Positions 1 through 6,660 of a DNA stretch of 21,915 bases are shown in pieces (position 1 is the first letter of the stretch; every line of letters starts with the position of its first letter). Source of the DNA: CAYIGN01 sp964363055. Lineage in GTDB: Bacteria > Patescibacteriota > Minisyncoccia > Sungbacterales > HO2-52-23. The position numbers and the translations under genes were made by a program. The notes beneath the pieces are model-generated. The model did not search any database and was not told the DNA's origin. It saw only the letters and a list, made by a program, of their open reading frames with translations. The stretch lies in assembly GCA_964363055.1 (NCBI GenBank), contig CAYIGN010000004.1, positions 1 to 21,915 on the forward strand. Reading direction: 5' to 3'.

Positions 1-740
1 GTATTGCCGTCATAGGCATAGGCACCCTTCACGCCGTCCGTCACCGCGACAATCTTGGGGCCGAGCGCGGCTATCGCCTGCATCAGCTTTTTGACGTCTT
101 CCTCGCCGCTCTGCAGAATCCTCTGCGCTTCTTCTTTATTGCAGAAAAACACCTTGGTTCTTCTATAGATTCCGGCAAGCTTCTCCGTGCCGAATTTGAT
201 CTGATACGTTCCCGGTTGAAATGCGAGCATAACGCGCGGATGCGCCGCGAGATACTGTTCAATTTGCGAATGAAAGGCAAGGCCGTTCTCGCCCACCGAT
301 GAGAAATATATCCATCGAGGATCGCCGATGTCGGGAAGCGCGTACGGATACGCCTCGTGCTTCACCAGGATGGTGCGGTCCGCGTCAAACCACAGCACAT
401 AGTGGTAATTGGTCTTAAACCCCGCGTGCGTTTTTATAAATTCTGTCCCCACGCGCTCGGCCGCGAGCGCGTCCATACATTCTTTCCCGAAATAATCATC
501 GCCGAGGTTAGATACCAACGCGGATTTGAGCCCCAGTCGCGCCGCCGATACCGCGGCATTGGCGCTGTTGCCGACAGCCGGCACCACAAACACATCCTCA
601 TACGGGATTTTATCGCCAAAACGCATGCAGATGACGCATCTCTCGGTATTGATGTCGCAGTGCACCGACGCCTCCTTGAGTTTGATAAAGGCGTCGGTCA
701 CCGTATCGCCTATGGCGATAAAGTCGTACTGATCCTCCAT
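1..740 (-). CDS. PfkB-family carbohydrate kinase, 3' end outside window
   Basis: This reading frame starts at the ATG whose complement is at 738-740 and runs off the left edge, giving 246 residues of a family that is usually about 300. The N-terminus reads as a beta strand plus the conserved glycine region (IAIGDTVTDAF). It is followed by the PfkB substrate-binding segment VGNSANAAVSAARLGL and then SNLGDDYFGKECMDAL. Near the edge, VTDGVKGAYAYDG matches the start of the family's anion-hole/catalytic-base motif; the catalytic Asp itself would lie just beyond. Ribokinase/adenosine-kinase relatives phosphorylate a sugar or nucleoside with ATP in the cytoplasm; the substrate cannot be read from the sequence. 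It lies 9 bp after the upstream esterase gene, so it is probably co-transcribed with the transketolase cluster. No Shine-Dalgarno is visible. Confidence 0.85.
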   Translation of the reverse strand, partial: MEDQYDFIAIGDTVTDAFIKLKEASVHCDINTERCVICMRFGDKIPYEDVFVVPAVGNSANAAVSAARLGLKSALVSNLGDDYFGKECMDALAAERVGTEFIKTHAGFKTNYHYVLWFDADRTILVKHEAYPYALPDIGDPRWIYFSSVGENGLAFHSQIEQYLAAHPRVMLAFQPGTYQIKFGTEKLAGIYRRTKVFFCNKEEAQRILQSGEEDVKKLMQAIAALGPKIVAVTDGVKGAYAYDGN

Positions 741-749
741 ATTTTGTAT

Positions 750-1775
750 TTATTTGGAATGCGTTCTAAAAAATTCCCAGATGACTTCGGTCGCGTCAAT
801 ATTGTGCGAAGTTTTTCCGGAGACGCGAGGGATTTCTCCAGATTGCGGCGGCCACGCATGCCCCATGCCATTGACCGCATAAAGGATAACATCTGTTCCA
901 TTTTTGCAATTGGGATAAATCCACTGTTCCACGGACGTACCATCATTCACCGTCACAGGAAGCTTGGTTTTTGATGGATTAAGCAAGCAGCCATTGTGCG
1001 CCGCCCACTTTTCAGCGGTCGCCTGTGCAGAAAGAATTCGTCCCCCTGCCCCGCCGCGTGTTTCTCCTCCCAAAAAAGGATTTAAGGGATCCGCAACGCC
1101 ATGGATTGCGATCCTTGACATTGGACTTGAGGGCTTGCAGGAAGAAACAATCGCTTCGGGAATCTCTCCTGCAACCGGCCCAATCGCCGAAATCTGAGAA
1201 GAGAGCTCGCATCCCAAACGATGACTGAAAATGCCACCATTAGACATTCCCGTTGCGAAGACGCGTTTTCTGTCAATTGAGAGTTTTGCTGCCAAGTGAT
1301 CTATCAACGCCGATACAAAACCGACATCATTCACGCCCCGCTTGTCTACTTGAGTGGTGCCCCGGCCGTCGTTCCATGAATTATCAATTCCATCAGGGTA
1401 GACCGCAATGAATCCGTCTCTATCGGCATAGGCATTAAAACCGGTCTTGGCTGCCATCTGTTTACCATTTCCTCCGGCGCCGTGAAAGGAAAAAACAAGA
1501 GGATACGCAGTGGTGGTTCGGTAGCCAGTGGGAATATGGAGAAGATAGGTGCGCGTGCGCCCGTCAACCGTGATTGATTCATTGTAAGTACCTGCCTGGT
1601 AGATGGGTTCTTGACCGGAAGGCGGAGGCGTATTGGCGGGAGACGGGGGCACAGGCGTAACTGCGGCGGGAGGCGGCACTCTATCATCGCGAAGCCCGCT
1701 ATTGTTCTTTCGCATGATCACCCAGAATCCTGCCAGAAGCACAACAAGTATGATAATAATGATGATCTTTTTCAT
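750..1775 (-). CDS. LpqC-type (PHB depolymerase/feruloyl esterase-like) alpha/beta hydrolase, copy 1
   Basis: A 341-residue protein with an N-terminal membrane anchor or uncleaved signal (residues 4-20, almost all Ile/Val/Leu), a Pro-rich linker (33-53), then an alpha/beta-hydrolase domain. The oxyanion-hole motif HGAGG is at 98-102. The nucleophile elbow GMSNG is at 176-180 (Ser178), a likely acid Asp229 lies in GVADP, and the likely catalytic His306 lies in NGMGHAWPP. This pattern matches the poly(3-hydroxybutyrate) depolymerase/feruloyl esterase group (COG3509). These enzymes cleave esters of polymers or plant phenolics, but the actual substrate here is unknown. The anchor places it outside the cytoplasmic membrane. 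It is a diverged paralogue of the next gene upstream (1788-2762), 12 bp away. No Shine-Dalgarno is visible before the ATG. Confidence 0.85.
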   Translation of the reverse strand: MKKIIIIIILVVLLAGFWVIMRKNNSGLRDDRVPPPAAVTPVPPSPANTPPPSGQEPIYQAGTYNESITVDGRTRTYLLHIPTGYRTTTAYPLVFSFHGAGGNGKQMAAKTGFNAYADRDGFIAVYPDGIDNSWNDGRGTTQVDKRGVNDVGFVSALIDHLAAKLSIDRKRVFATGMSNGGIFSHRLGCELSSQISAIGPVAGEIPEAIVSSCKPSSPMSRIAIHGVADPLNPFLGGETRGGAGGRILSAQATAEKWAAHNGCLLNPSKTKLPVTVNDGTSVEQWIYPNCKNGTDVILYAVNGMGHAWPPQSGEIPRVSGKTSHNIDATEVIWEFFRTHSK

Positions 1776-1787
1776 GGCGTGAGGTGA

Positions 1788-2762
1788 TTATTGCTTCGGG
1801 TGCGCCTTAAAAAATTCCCAGATCGTATCGGTTGCGTTGATGTTCTGGGAGGTAGGACCAGCAAGGCGCGGTGCTTGCGGCCGCTTGGGCGGCCAGCCGT
1901 GGCCCATACCTTCGACAATGTAATACTCTACTGCTACGCCTTCGCGGCAACGCGGATATTCATAATGGGTTACGCTCGTACCGTCGTTTACTTTGGGCGG
2001 AAGTTTGGTGATGGTGGGCGGCACACCGCAGCCATTCTTGGATGCCCACAACTGCATCGTGCTCTCTGCGGATTCAACAAATCCGCCGGCGCCGAGTCCG
2101 CCAAACCCGCCTTGCTCTCCCCCACCGATGGGAATACCTGGGTCCGCGGCGCCCTGTATCCCGACTACCGAGATTGGCCGCGCCGGATTGCAGCGCGGCG
2201 CGAGATTCGTCGCGATGGGTCCGACCACCGGTCCAATCGCGGCAAAGACATCGGCCAGCTCGCAGGCGAGACGCTCACTAAAAATGCCGCCGTTGGAGAC
2301 GCCGGTGGCATAGATTCTGCTCGCGTCAATCGGCAGTTTTGATTTAAGAGATTCAATGAGCAGCCGGACAAACTTCACGTCATCCACACCGGCTTTGTAA
2401 GCATCGGTGGTATCTCTCCCATCATTCCAATTGTGTTCAATGCCGTCGGGAAATACCGCAATAAACCCCTCTCGGTCGGCATAATCGCTCAATCCTGTCT
2501 GCCCCGCGAATTTCTCGCCGCTGCCGGCCCCGCCGTGAAAACCAAGCAGGAGCGGATATAACTTGGCCGTATCAAAGCCCACAGGAATATGCAAAAGATA
2601 CGAACGCTCACGGCCATCTGCCACGAGCGCTTCACGATAATCGCCGACTCTGTAGGCAGTCGGGGTTGCCGGCGGTTGCGCGCGCTCGCGGCGGCGTCCG
2701 ATTATACTCCACCCCGCCGCGATGACGATGACTACACTGATGACGATGATTATTTTTCTCAT
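1788..2762 (-). CDS. LpqC-type alpha/beta hydrolase (esterase), copy 2
   Basis: A 324-residue paralogue of the neighbouring downstream esterase, with the same plan: N-terminal membrane anchor (residues 4-21), a shorter Pro/Thr linker, then the hydrolase domain. It has HGGAG at 76-80, the nucleophile elbow GVSNG at 154-158 (Ser156), Asp207 in GAADP and His288 in EGMGHGWPP. All triad positions are present, so both copies should be active. Relative to copy 1 it has a Gly-rich loop (about 213-227). Its ATG overlaps the stop of the transketolase C-subunit gene by 4 bp (ATGA), which indicates translational coupling. Substrate is not predictable; family members act on polyester or feruloyl esters outside the cell. 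Confidence 0.85.
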   Translation of the reverse strand: MRKIIIVISVVIVIAAGWSIIGRRRERAQPPATPTAYRVGDYREALVADGRERSYLLHIPVGFDTAKLYPLLLGFHGGAGSGEKFAGQTGLSDYADREGFIAVFPDGIEHNWNDGRDTTDAYKAGVDDVKFVRLLIESLKSKLPIDASRIYATGVSNGGIFSERLACELADVFAAIGPVVGPIATNLAPRCNPARPISVVGIQGAADPGIPIGGGEQGGFGGLGAGGFVESAESTMQLWASKNGCGVPPTITKLPPKVNDGTSVTHYEYPRCREGVAVEYYIVEGMGHGWPPKRPQAPRLAGPTSQNINATDTIWEFFKAHPKQ

Positions 2763-3763
2763 TTCCTCTTCATTACTTTTTCTACGGCAGCTTTGATGTG
2801 CAGGACTCCCATACCGAAATGTTCAATAAGTTCCTGCGGTGCGCCGGACTCGCCGAAGCGATTCTGCACACCGATAAACTCAATCGGTACCGGATAATTT
2901 TTGGCGAGCACCTCGGCTACGGCCGAGCCCATGCCGCCCGCGACTTGATGCTCCTCCACGGTTACAATGGCGTGTGCGTCTTTAGCGGCTTTGATCATTG
3001 TTTCTTCATCCATCGGTTTGATTGACGCATTGTTGATGACCCGCACCTTTATCCCCTCTTGTTCGAGTTCGGCCGCTGCCAAAATGGCGTTATGCACCAG
3101 CGGCCCGCAGGCGATAATCGCCGCATCCGGCTTGGTGCGCGCCGGCTCGCTCCAGAAAATGTGCGCTTTTCCGATTTCAAATGGCGTTTTCTCAGTCGTA
3201 AAAATCGGCGTCTTCTCCCGCGCGTAGCGGATATAGGCCGGGCCGGCGATTTTTGATACTGCGTAGGTTACCTTTTGCGCTTCCCATACATCGGATGGCG
3301 CAAGCACGACCATATTCGCTATCGGCCGCATAATCGCGATGTCTTCAATGGCTTGATGCGTGGCGCCGTCCGGCCCTACGGAAATCCCGGCATGCGCCCC
3401 GCAGATTTTTACATTAGCTTCGTTATAGGCAATCGTTGTCCGGATCTGCTCCCAATTTCGGCCGGGCGAGAACATCGCATAACTTGAAATATAGGGAATC
3501 TTACCCATCAAGCTCATACCGGCAGCGACTGTTGCCATATTCTGCTCGGCCACTCCCATCTGTACAAACCGCTCCGGGTATTTTTTGGCAAACGATTCGG
3601 TGCGCGTCGACTCGGTCAAATCCGCACAAAGCGCCACCACGTTGGCGTTTTCGTCCGCGGCCTGGACCAAACCCAATCCATATCCGTCGCGGGTGGGTTT
3701 TTGGTCAAGGGTCCTGAGATCTAAAATATTTTCTATGAGTTTTGCCTTTGGATTTACTGGCAT
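2759..3763 (-). CDS. Transketolase, C-terminal subunit
   Basis: A 334-residue protein covering the Pyr (cofactor-activating) and C-terminal domains of a split transketolase. Visible landmarks are QKPTRDGYGLGL near the N-terminus, ALCADLTEST, and RFVQMGVAEQNM, which holds the catalytic Glu73 that activates thiamine diphosphate. They continue with the IRTTIAYN segment, GPDGATHQAIEDIAIMR, and a C-terminal domain with TVEEHQVAGGMGSAV. With the N-subunit it would transfer two-carbon ketol units in the non-oxidative pentose phosphate pathway. In most genomes the two subunit genes abut; here a MntA/HepT pair and a truncated second copy of this gene's start (4740-4889) lie between them. The stop overlaps the next esterase start by 4 bp. 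Over 49 codons this gene differs from the truncated copy by 36 nucleotides, so the two do not come from a recent simple duplication. Confidence 0.93.
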   Translation of the reverse strand: MPVNPKAKLIENILDLRTLDQKPTRDGYGLGLVQAADENANVVALCADLTESTRTESFAKKYPERFVQMGVAEQNMATVAAGMSLMGKIPYISSYAMFSPGRNWEQIRTTIAYNEANVKICGAHAGISVGPDGATHQAIEDIAIMRPIANMVVLAPSDVWEAQKVTYAVSKIAGPAYIRYAREKTPIFTTEKTPFEIGKAHIFWSEPARTKPDAAIIACGPLVHNAILAAAELEQEGIKVRVINNASIKPMDEETMIKAAKDAHAIVTVEEHQVAGGMGSAVAEVLAKNYPVPIEFIGVQNRFGESGAPQELIEHFGMGVLHIKAAVEKVMKRK

Positions 3764-3796
3764 AGACTATTTGATGAATTTGAAGGTGAGAGGATG

Positions 3797-4306
3797 CTAC
3801 TGAATTACGAAGAAACCGCCGCAGATGAGGAGAGCCGCGGCGATAATGGCGATAATGGCGAGCGCGCCGAAGCCGTTTTTCTCTCGTTCAATATATTCCA
3901 AAACGTACTTGCCGTACTCGTTAAATTCCTGGATGGCCTCGCCGATACTTTTTCCGAGCAGATCCTGATCGATGTTGTTATATTCATGCACCAATGCATT
4001 ACGCAGACCCGCGCTCGGCGCGATATGCTCCGCAAAATCTTTCGGATATATCCCTATATCCGCGAGACGCAAAAAAGTATCCCGATACTTCAGCACCGTA
4101 AGACTTATATCCCCCTTCTCGCCGATGATGTGCTGGTTTATATCTATAGCCCTCCCGATAAGCCGCTCTAAGAATCGTTCGCGCGCAGCGTGCTTCACCG
4201 GGTCCCTTGCGATTTCATCTATGGTAAAATTTTCAAAGGCGCGGAGCCGTTCCAGCTCCTGCTGATTGAGATATAATTTTCTTTTGACGAACTCCTTATC
4301 AAGCAT
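3797..4306 (-). CDS. HepT-like HEPN toxin with C-terminal transmembrane helix
   Basis: A 169-residue protein. Residues 1-140 form an all-helical HEPN domain of the HepT (DUF86) type. The motif RNALVHEY gives Arg102, His107 and Tyr109, i.e. the RX4HXY signature in which Arg/His form the RNase site and Tyr is the residue that MntA partners AMPylate in characterised systems. Unlike the usual HepT of about 140 residues, it carries an added C-terminal hydrophobic stretch (about 146-168, rich in Ala/Ile/Leu/Phe). This stretch reads as a single membrane helix and suggests membrane tethering. Its start overlaps the mntA stop by 8 bp, so translation is coupled. It ends 33 bp before the full transketolase C-subunit gene. 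Toxicity is inferred from the family, not shown by the sequence. Confidence 0.85.
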   Translation of the reverse strand: MLDKEFVKRKLYLNQQELERLRAFENFTIDEIARDPVKHAARERFLERLIGRAIDINQHIIGEKGDISLTVLKYRDTFLRLADIGIYPKDFAEHIAPSAGLRNALVHEYNNIDQDLLGKSIGEAIQEFNEYGKYVLEYIEREKNGFGALAIIAIIAAALLICGGFFVIQ

Positions 4307-4727
4307 GAGATCGAGAGAGCGACTGCATGCTCTTTTTAAGAAGCTTTACTCCAAGCTCTCGCAGATCGGTACTCTCCATATAATCACGGAACGCATATGC
4401 CTTAAACTCCTGGTATTCCGTGAGATCACCGAAAAGAATAACCCCGTCCCTCACCGCAAGATACCGGAAAAGGGGATCAACTCCGTGGAGCGTTTTCAAG
4501 TCAAGTTCGCGCTCTTTGTTATCTCCAAAAATCTTCCCCAATTCTCCATGTATATCCAATAATTCATCTAATTCGATTCTCCGCTTCCCCGCCACCGCAA
4601 TATCCAAATCACTCCCTTTACGGGGAGTTCCTTTGGCGTATGACCCATGAAGGATAATGAAACGCAGATTAAATTTTTCTCCGATTTTGGACAGCTGATT
4701 TTTTTGTTCTTGACTCAATTCAAACAT
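4299..4727 (-). CDS. MntA-like minimal nucleotidyltransferase antitoxin
   Basis: A 142-residue minimal nucleotidyltransferase of the pol-beta superfamily. The active-site signature is complete: GSYAKGTPRKGSDLD starting at residue 28 (GSxAxG followed by SDxD, Asp40 and Asp42), with a third acidic residue in RELDL (Asp76). In the MntA/HepT system the nucleotidyltransferase AMPylates the HEPN toxin on the Tyr of its RX4HXY motif and so neutralises it. The overlapping HEPN gene downstream has that Tyr. Just upstream lies a 49-codon remnant of the transketolase C-subunit gene whose stop is 12 bp before this ATG. A TATAAT hexamer (minus strand, 4739-4734) sits 6 nt from the ATG; if used, the transcript would be nearly leaderless. 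That is only a suggestion. Confidence 0.87.
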   Translation of the reverse strand: MFELSQEQKNQLSKIGEKFNLRFIILHGSYAKGTPRKGSDLDIAVAGKRRIELDELLDIHGELGKIFGDNKERELDLKTLHGVDPLFRYLAVRDGVILFGDLTEYQEFKAYAFRDYMESTDLRELGVKLLKKSMQSLSRSHA

Positions 4728-4739
4728 CCCTTAATTATA

Positions 4740-4889
4740 TCACAACTCCGCGCAGAGCGCCACCACATTCAGATTCTCATCCGCGGCCTGCAGCAAACCA
4801 AGTCCGTATCCGTCGCGGGTTGGTTTTTGGTCCAGGGATTTCACATCCAGAACATTTTCAACAAGTTTTGCTTTGACGTTGAGGGGCAT
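4740..4889 (-). pseudogene. Truncated 5' fragment of transketolase C-subunit gene
   Basis: From an ATG at 4889 the frame reads 49 residues homologous to the N-terminus of the complete C-subunit at 3763 (start MPLNVKAKLVENVLD versus MPVNPKAKLIENILD, both continuing through LDQKPTRDGYGLGL) and then meets TGA (4740-4742). By codon-by-codon comparison 39 of 49 residues and 111 of 147 nucleotides agree, with many differences at third positions. It sits 55 bp after the N-subunit stop, exactly where the C-subunit gene would be expected. Homology ends at ALCAEL, and the MntA gene begins 12 bp later. It is either a decayed remnant or a short leader ORF for mntA. Confidence 0.85.
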
Positions 4890-4944
4890 AGACAGATAAT
4901 TTATTTTAGCGAGCGGCATGGCCGAGGGGGACCCGCCGCCAGTA

Positions 4945-5871
4945 TCATTCGTGCTCGCTTTTTATTTTTCCTTCTGCCGCGTTCAGCTGTCGGAGCGCCT
5001 CGTCCGCTTCTCCGGGCTTGAATGCCTTGGAGTGCCATAGGTAGTTAAACTCCATAAAATCCACGCCTTTGCCTGGGATAGTGTGCGCCAGAATCAGCAC
5101 CGGCTTTTCATATACCGATTGCGCGGTCTCGTACGCCTGCACAATTTCCTCAAAATTATGGCCGTTGATTTCAATGACGTGCCAGTTGAACGCCTCGTAT
5201 TTGGCGCGCAACGGCTCCAGGGGCATAATATCTTCAGTCATCCCGTCAATCTGGATGTTGTTGCGATCAACGAGCGCGGTGAGATTGTCCAGCCGGAGTT
5301 TTCCGGCAAGCATCGCGGCCTCCCAGGTCTGACCGCACTCCTGCTCGCCATCGGACATCAAGCAATAGATGCTGATTTTTCTTTTGTCCACCCCGTTAGA
5401 GGCCCGCGCCATAGACGCGGCAGTCGCCACAGGCGACTTGCCTCTAACGGGGTCCATCCTCGCGGCGATTGCCGCGCCCACCGCCTGCGACAGGCCGGAG
5501 CCGAGAGGGCCGGATGTGGTCTCCACCCCGGGCAGAGCAGTCCGGTGCGGATGGCCCTGCAGGCGCGTGCCAAGCCGCCGCAGGGTTTTCAACTCTTCAA
5601 CCGGAAAATAGCCGGCGCGGGCCATTGCGGCGTATCGCACAGGGCAGATGTGGCCGTTGGAAAGAATGAGGCGGTCGCGCTCCGGCCACTCCGGATTTTT
5701 GGGGTCGTGGCGCAAGATATGGAAATAGAGCGCCGCAAAAATATCGGCCATGCCCAGGGGGCCGCCGAGATGTCCCGAACCGGCGCCAGCAACCATCTCA
5801 ATCACATCCTCGCGGATTTGATTGGCCATCTCTTCCAGGAATTTGATTTTTGATTCGTGAAGGTGGGGCAT
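4945..5871 (-). CDS. Transketolase, N-terminal subunit, with in-frame repeat insertion
   Basis: Starting at MPHLHESK (ATG at 5871) the protein has 308 residues, the normal size of a transketolase N-subunit plus about 22. Thiamine diphosphate/PP-domain landmarks include GSGHLGGPLGMADI, SNGHICPVRYAAMA, HPHRTALPGVETTSGPLGSG, and SDGEQECGQTWEAAM followed about 25 residues later by DRNNIQIDG. The last two form the metal/diphosphate-binding motif, with Ser in place of the first Gly. Residues 141-162 have no place in the family and are encoded by a palindromic repeat (5390-5453) inserted directly before the strand leading to SDGE. An earlier in-frame ATG at 5925 would overlap the prepilin gene. The 5871 start is preferred because the duplicated fragment at 7599 begins at the same Met. 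The prepilin stop lies 2 bp upstream. Confidence 0.92.
   Translation of the reverse strand: MPHLHESKIKFLEEMANQIREDVIEMVAGAGSGHLGGPLGMADIFAALYFHILRHDPKNPEWPERDRLILSNGHICPVRYAAMARAGYFPVEELKTLRRLGTRLQGHPHRTALPGVETTSGPLGSGLSQAVGAAIAARMDPVRGKSPVATAASMARASNGVDKRKISIYCLMSDGEQECGQTWEAAMLAGKLRLDNLTALVDRNNIQIDGMTEDIMPLEPLRAKYEAFNWHVIEINGHNFEEIVQAYETAQSVYEKPVLILAHTIPGKGVDFMEFNYLWHSKAFKPGEADEALRQLNAAEGKIKSEHE
5390..5453. repeat. 64-bp palindromic element inserted in frame in transketolase
   Basis: Perfect 14-bp terminal inverted repeats (ACCCCGTTAGAGGC / GCCTCTAACGGGGT) enclose two smaller hairpins, one of them AGTCGCC-ACA-GGCGACT. On the minus strand the element is flanked by GG on both sides. 64 bp plus a 2-bp GG duplication equals 66 bp, i.e. 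22 codons with no frame change. Removing it restores ...ARMDKRKISIYC..., a normal transketolase spacing. The CCCGTTAGA / TCTAACGGG ends recur in the intergenic cluster at 10742-10901. It resembles in principle the Rickettsia palindromic elements found inside genes. Confidence 0.8.
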
Positions 5872-5873
5872 AA

Positions 5874-6368
5874 TCAGTAGGTGTTGCAGATGCAGTATTC
5901 TTTGCTGCTTGACTGACTGCACCAATTAACTCCCGCCGCCCACGGCCGGCATGACGGAGGAATTCCGGTCGTAGTATCAGGAACGGTTTCCAAGTCAGTT
6001 TTCATAAGTCCGCCGGTATTGTTGCCGCCTCCGTAATTATACCAGCTGTATTTTTCGCCGCCCGGACTCCTAGGAATTGAGGGGAGAAACCCCGCATCCA
6101 CCAATTCCTGCATGCTTTGTTCATAAAAGCCGCTCCCTTCGGCTACCCCGCAGCATGGATTATAATTTCCAGGCATGCCGCCGGTTTTGTCAAAAAAAAG
6201 TTGCAGGGCGGTGCTGATCGCCCGAAAATCCGCCATTTTGCGCGCGTCTCTTGCTTTGGCCCGCGCCGAATTGACGCTCGTCAATACGATGCTGGACAAG
6301 AGCGAGATGATGGAGATCACCACCAGAAGTTCTACAAGTGTAAATCCTTTTGAGAATGAGGTTCTCAT
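5874..6368 (-). CDS. Type IV prepilin / pseudopilin-like protein
   Basis: A 164-residue protein starting at MRTSFSKGFTLVELL. The class III signal is textbook: short basic leader, cleavage after Gly in KGFTLVELL, Glu at position +5 of the mature protein, and a hydrophobic helix (LLVVISIISLLSSIVL). The segment NSARAKARDARKMADFRAISTALQLFF follows, as in GspG/PilA-like pilins. The C-terminal half holds several Cys (CC, C, C, CIC) likely forming disulfides and a GGEKYSWYNYGGG segment. It would be processed by a prepilin peptidase and assembled into a pilus or pseudopilus; no assembly gene is in the window. It sits 8 bp after the small membrane protein and 2 bp before the transketolase N-subunit, so it appears to belong to the inserted block rather than to the sugar operon. 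Confidence 0.88.
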   Translation of the reverse strand: MRTSFSKGFTLVELLVVISIISLLSSIVLTSVNSARAKARDARKMADFRAISTALQLFFDKTGGMPGNYNPCCGVAEGSGFYEQSMQELVDAGFLPSIPRSPGGEKYSWYNYGGGNNTGGLMKTDLETVPDTTTGIPPSCRPWAAGVNWCSQSSSKEYCICNTY

Positions 6369-6376
6369 ATTTATGA

Positions 6377-6658
6377 TTATCTGCCGCCGGAAAACTGACG
6401 CTGGTCTATATCTCGGACGGGGTTTTGGGGAACACGAGAGCCGGAAAAACTGTATATGAAAATCCCTATGCTTGCGACAAATACCACTCCCGCGGCAATC
6501 ACCAGCGCCAAACTGGCCTGCCTTGCCTCCCGTATCCTCCCTCCCGAAAGCCGCATCACAAGACGGATGAAAAAGCCGTATTCCGATGGCGGCTGCCATT
6601 GGGGCTTTTCTTTGAATGCCTCGGGATGCTGCTCTTTGTATTGGGAGAGGATGTCCAT
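6377..6658 (-). CDS. Small single-pass membrane protein, unknown function
   Basis: A 93-residue protein beginning MDILSQYKEQHPEAFKEK. Residues 1-45 are soluble and charged, with a Trp/Pro patch (PQWQPPSEYGFF). A basic stretch (RLSGGRIREARQ) precedes one membrane helix (about 49-69, ALVIAAGVVFVASIGIFIYSF). The polar tail ends in SGGR. The basic stretch before the helix predicts the N-terminus inside. I do not recognise a named family. It starts 2 bp after the stop of the fused MNT-HEPN gene and ends 8 bp before the prepilin, so the three look like one transcription unit. A longer in-frame start at 6751 exists but would lie inside the MNT-HEPN gene. Confidence 0.7.
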   Translation of the reverse strand: MDILSQYKEQHPEAFKEKPQWQPPSEYGFFIRLVMRLSGGRIREARQASLALVIAAGVVFVASIGIFIYSFSGSRVPQNPVRDIDQRQFSGGR

Positions 6659-6660
6659 AA

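Noticed and set aside
357..974. 205-codon plus-strand ORF
   Set aside because: It is antisense to the PfkB kinase and esterase genes, whose protein motifs are clear; the plus-strand translation has no family pattern.
5390..5453. The insertion in tktN as a sequencing or assembly artefact
   Set aside because: Perfect inverted ends, a flanking GG duplication and a multiple-of-three net length are what a real element insertion gives; an artefact would not be expected to meet all three.
5083..5853. 256-codon plus-strand ORF antisense to the transketolase N-subunit
   Set aside because: The sense strand carries an unmistakable transketolase; the antisense peptide ends only because of the shared duplicated region.
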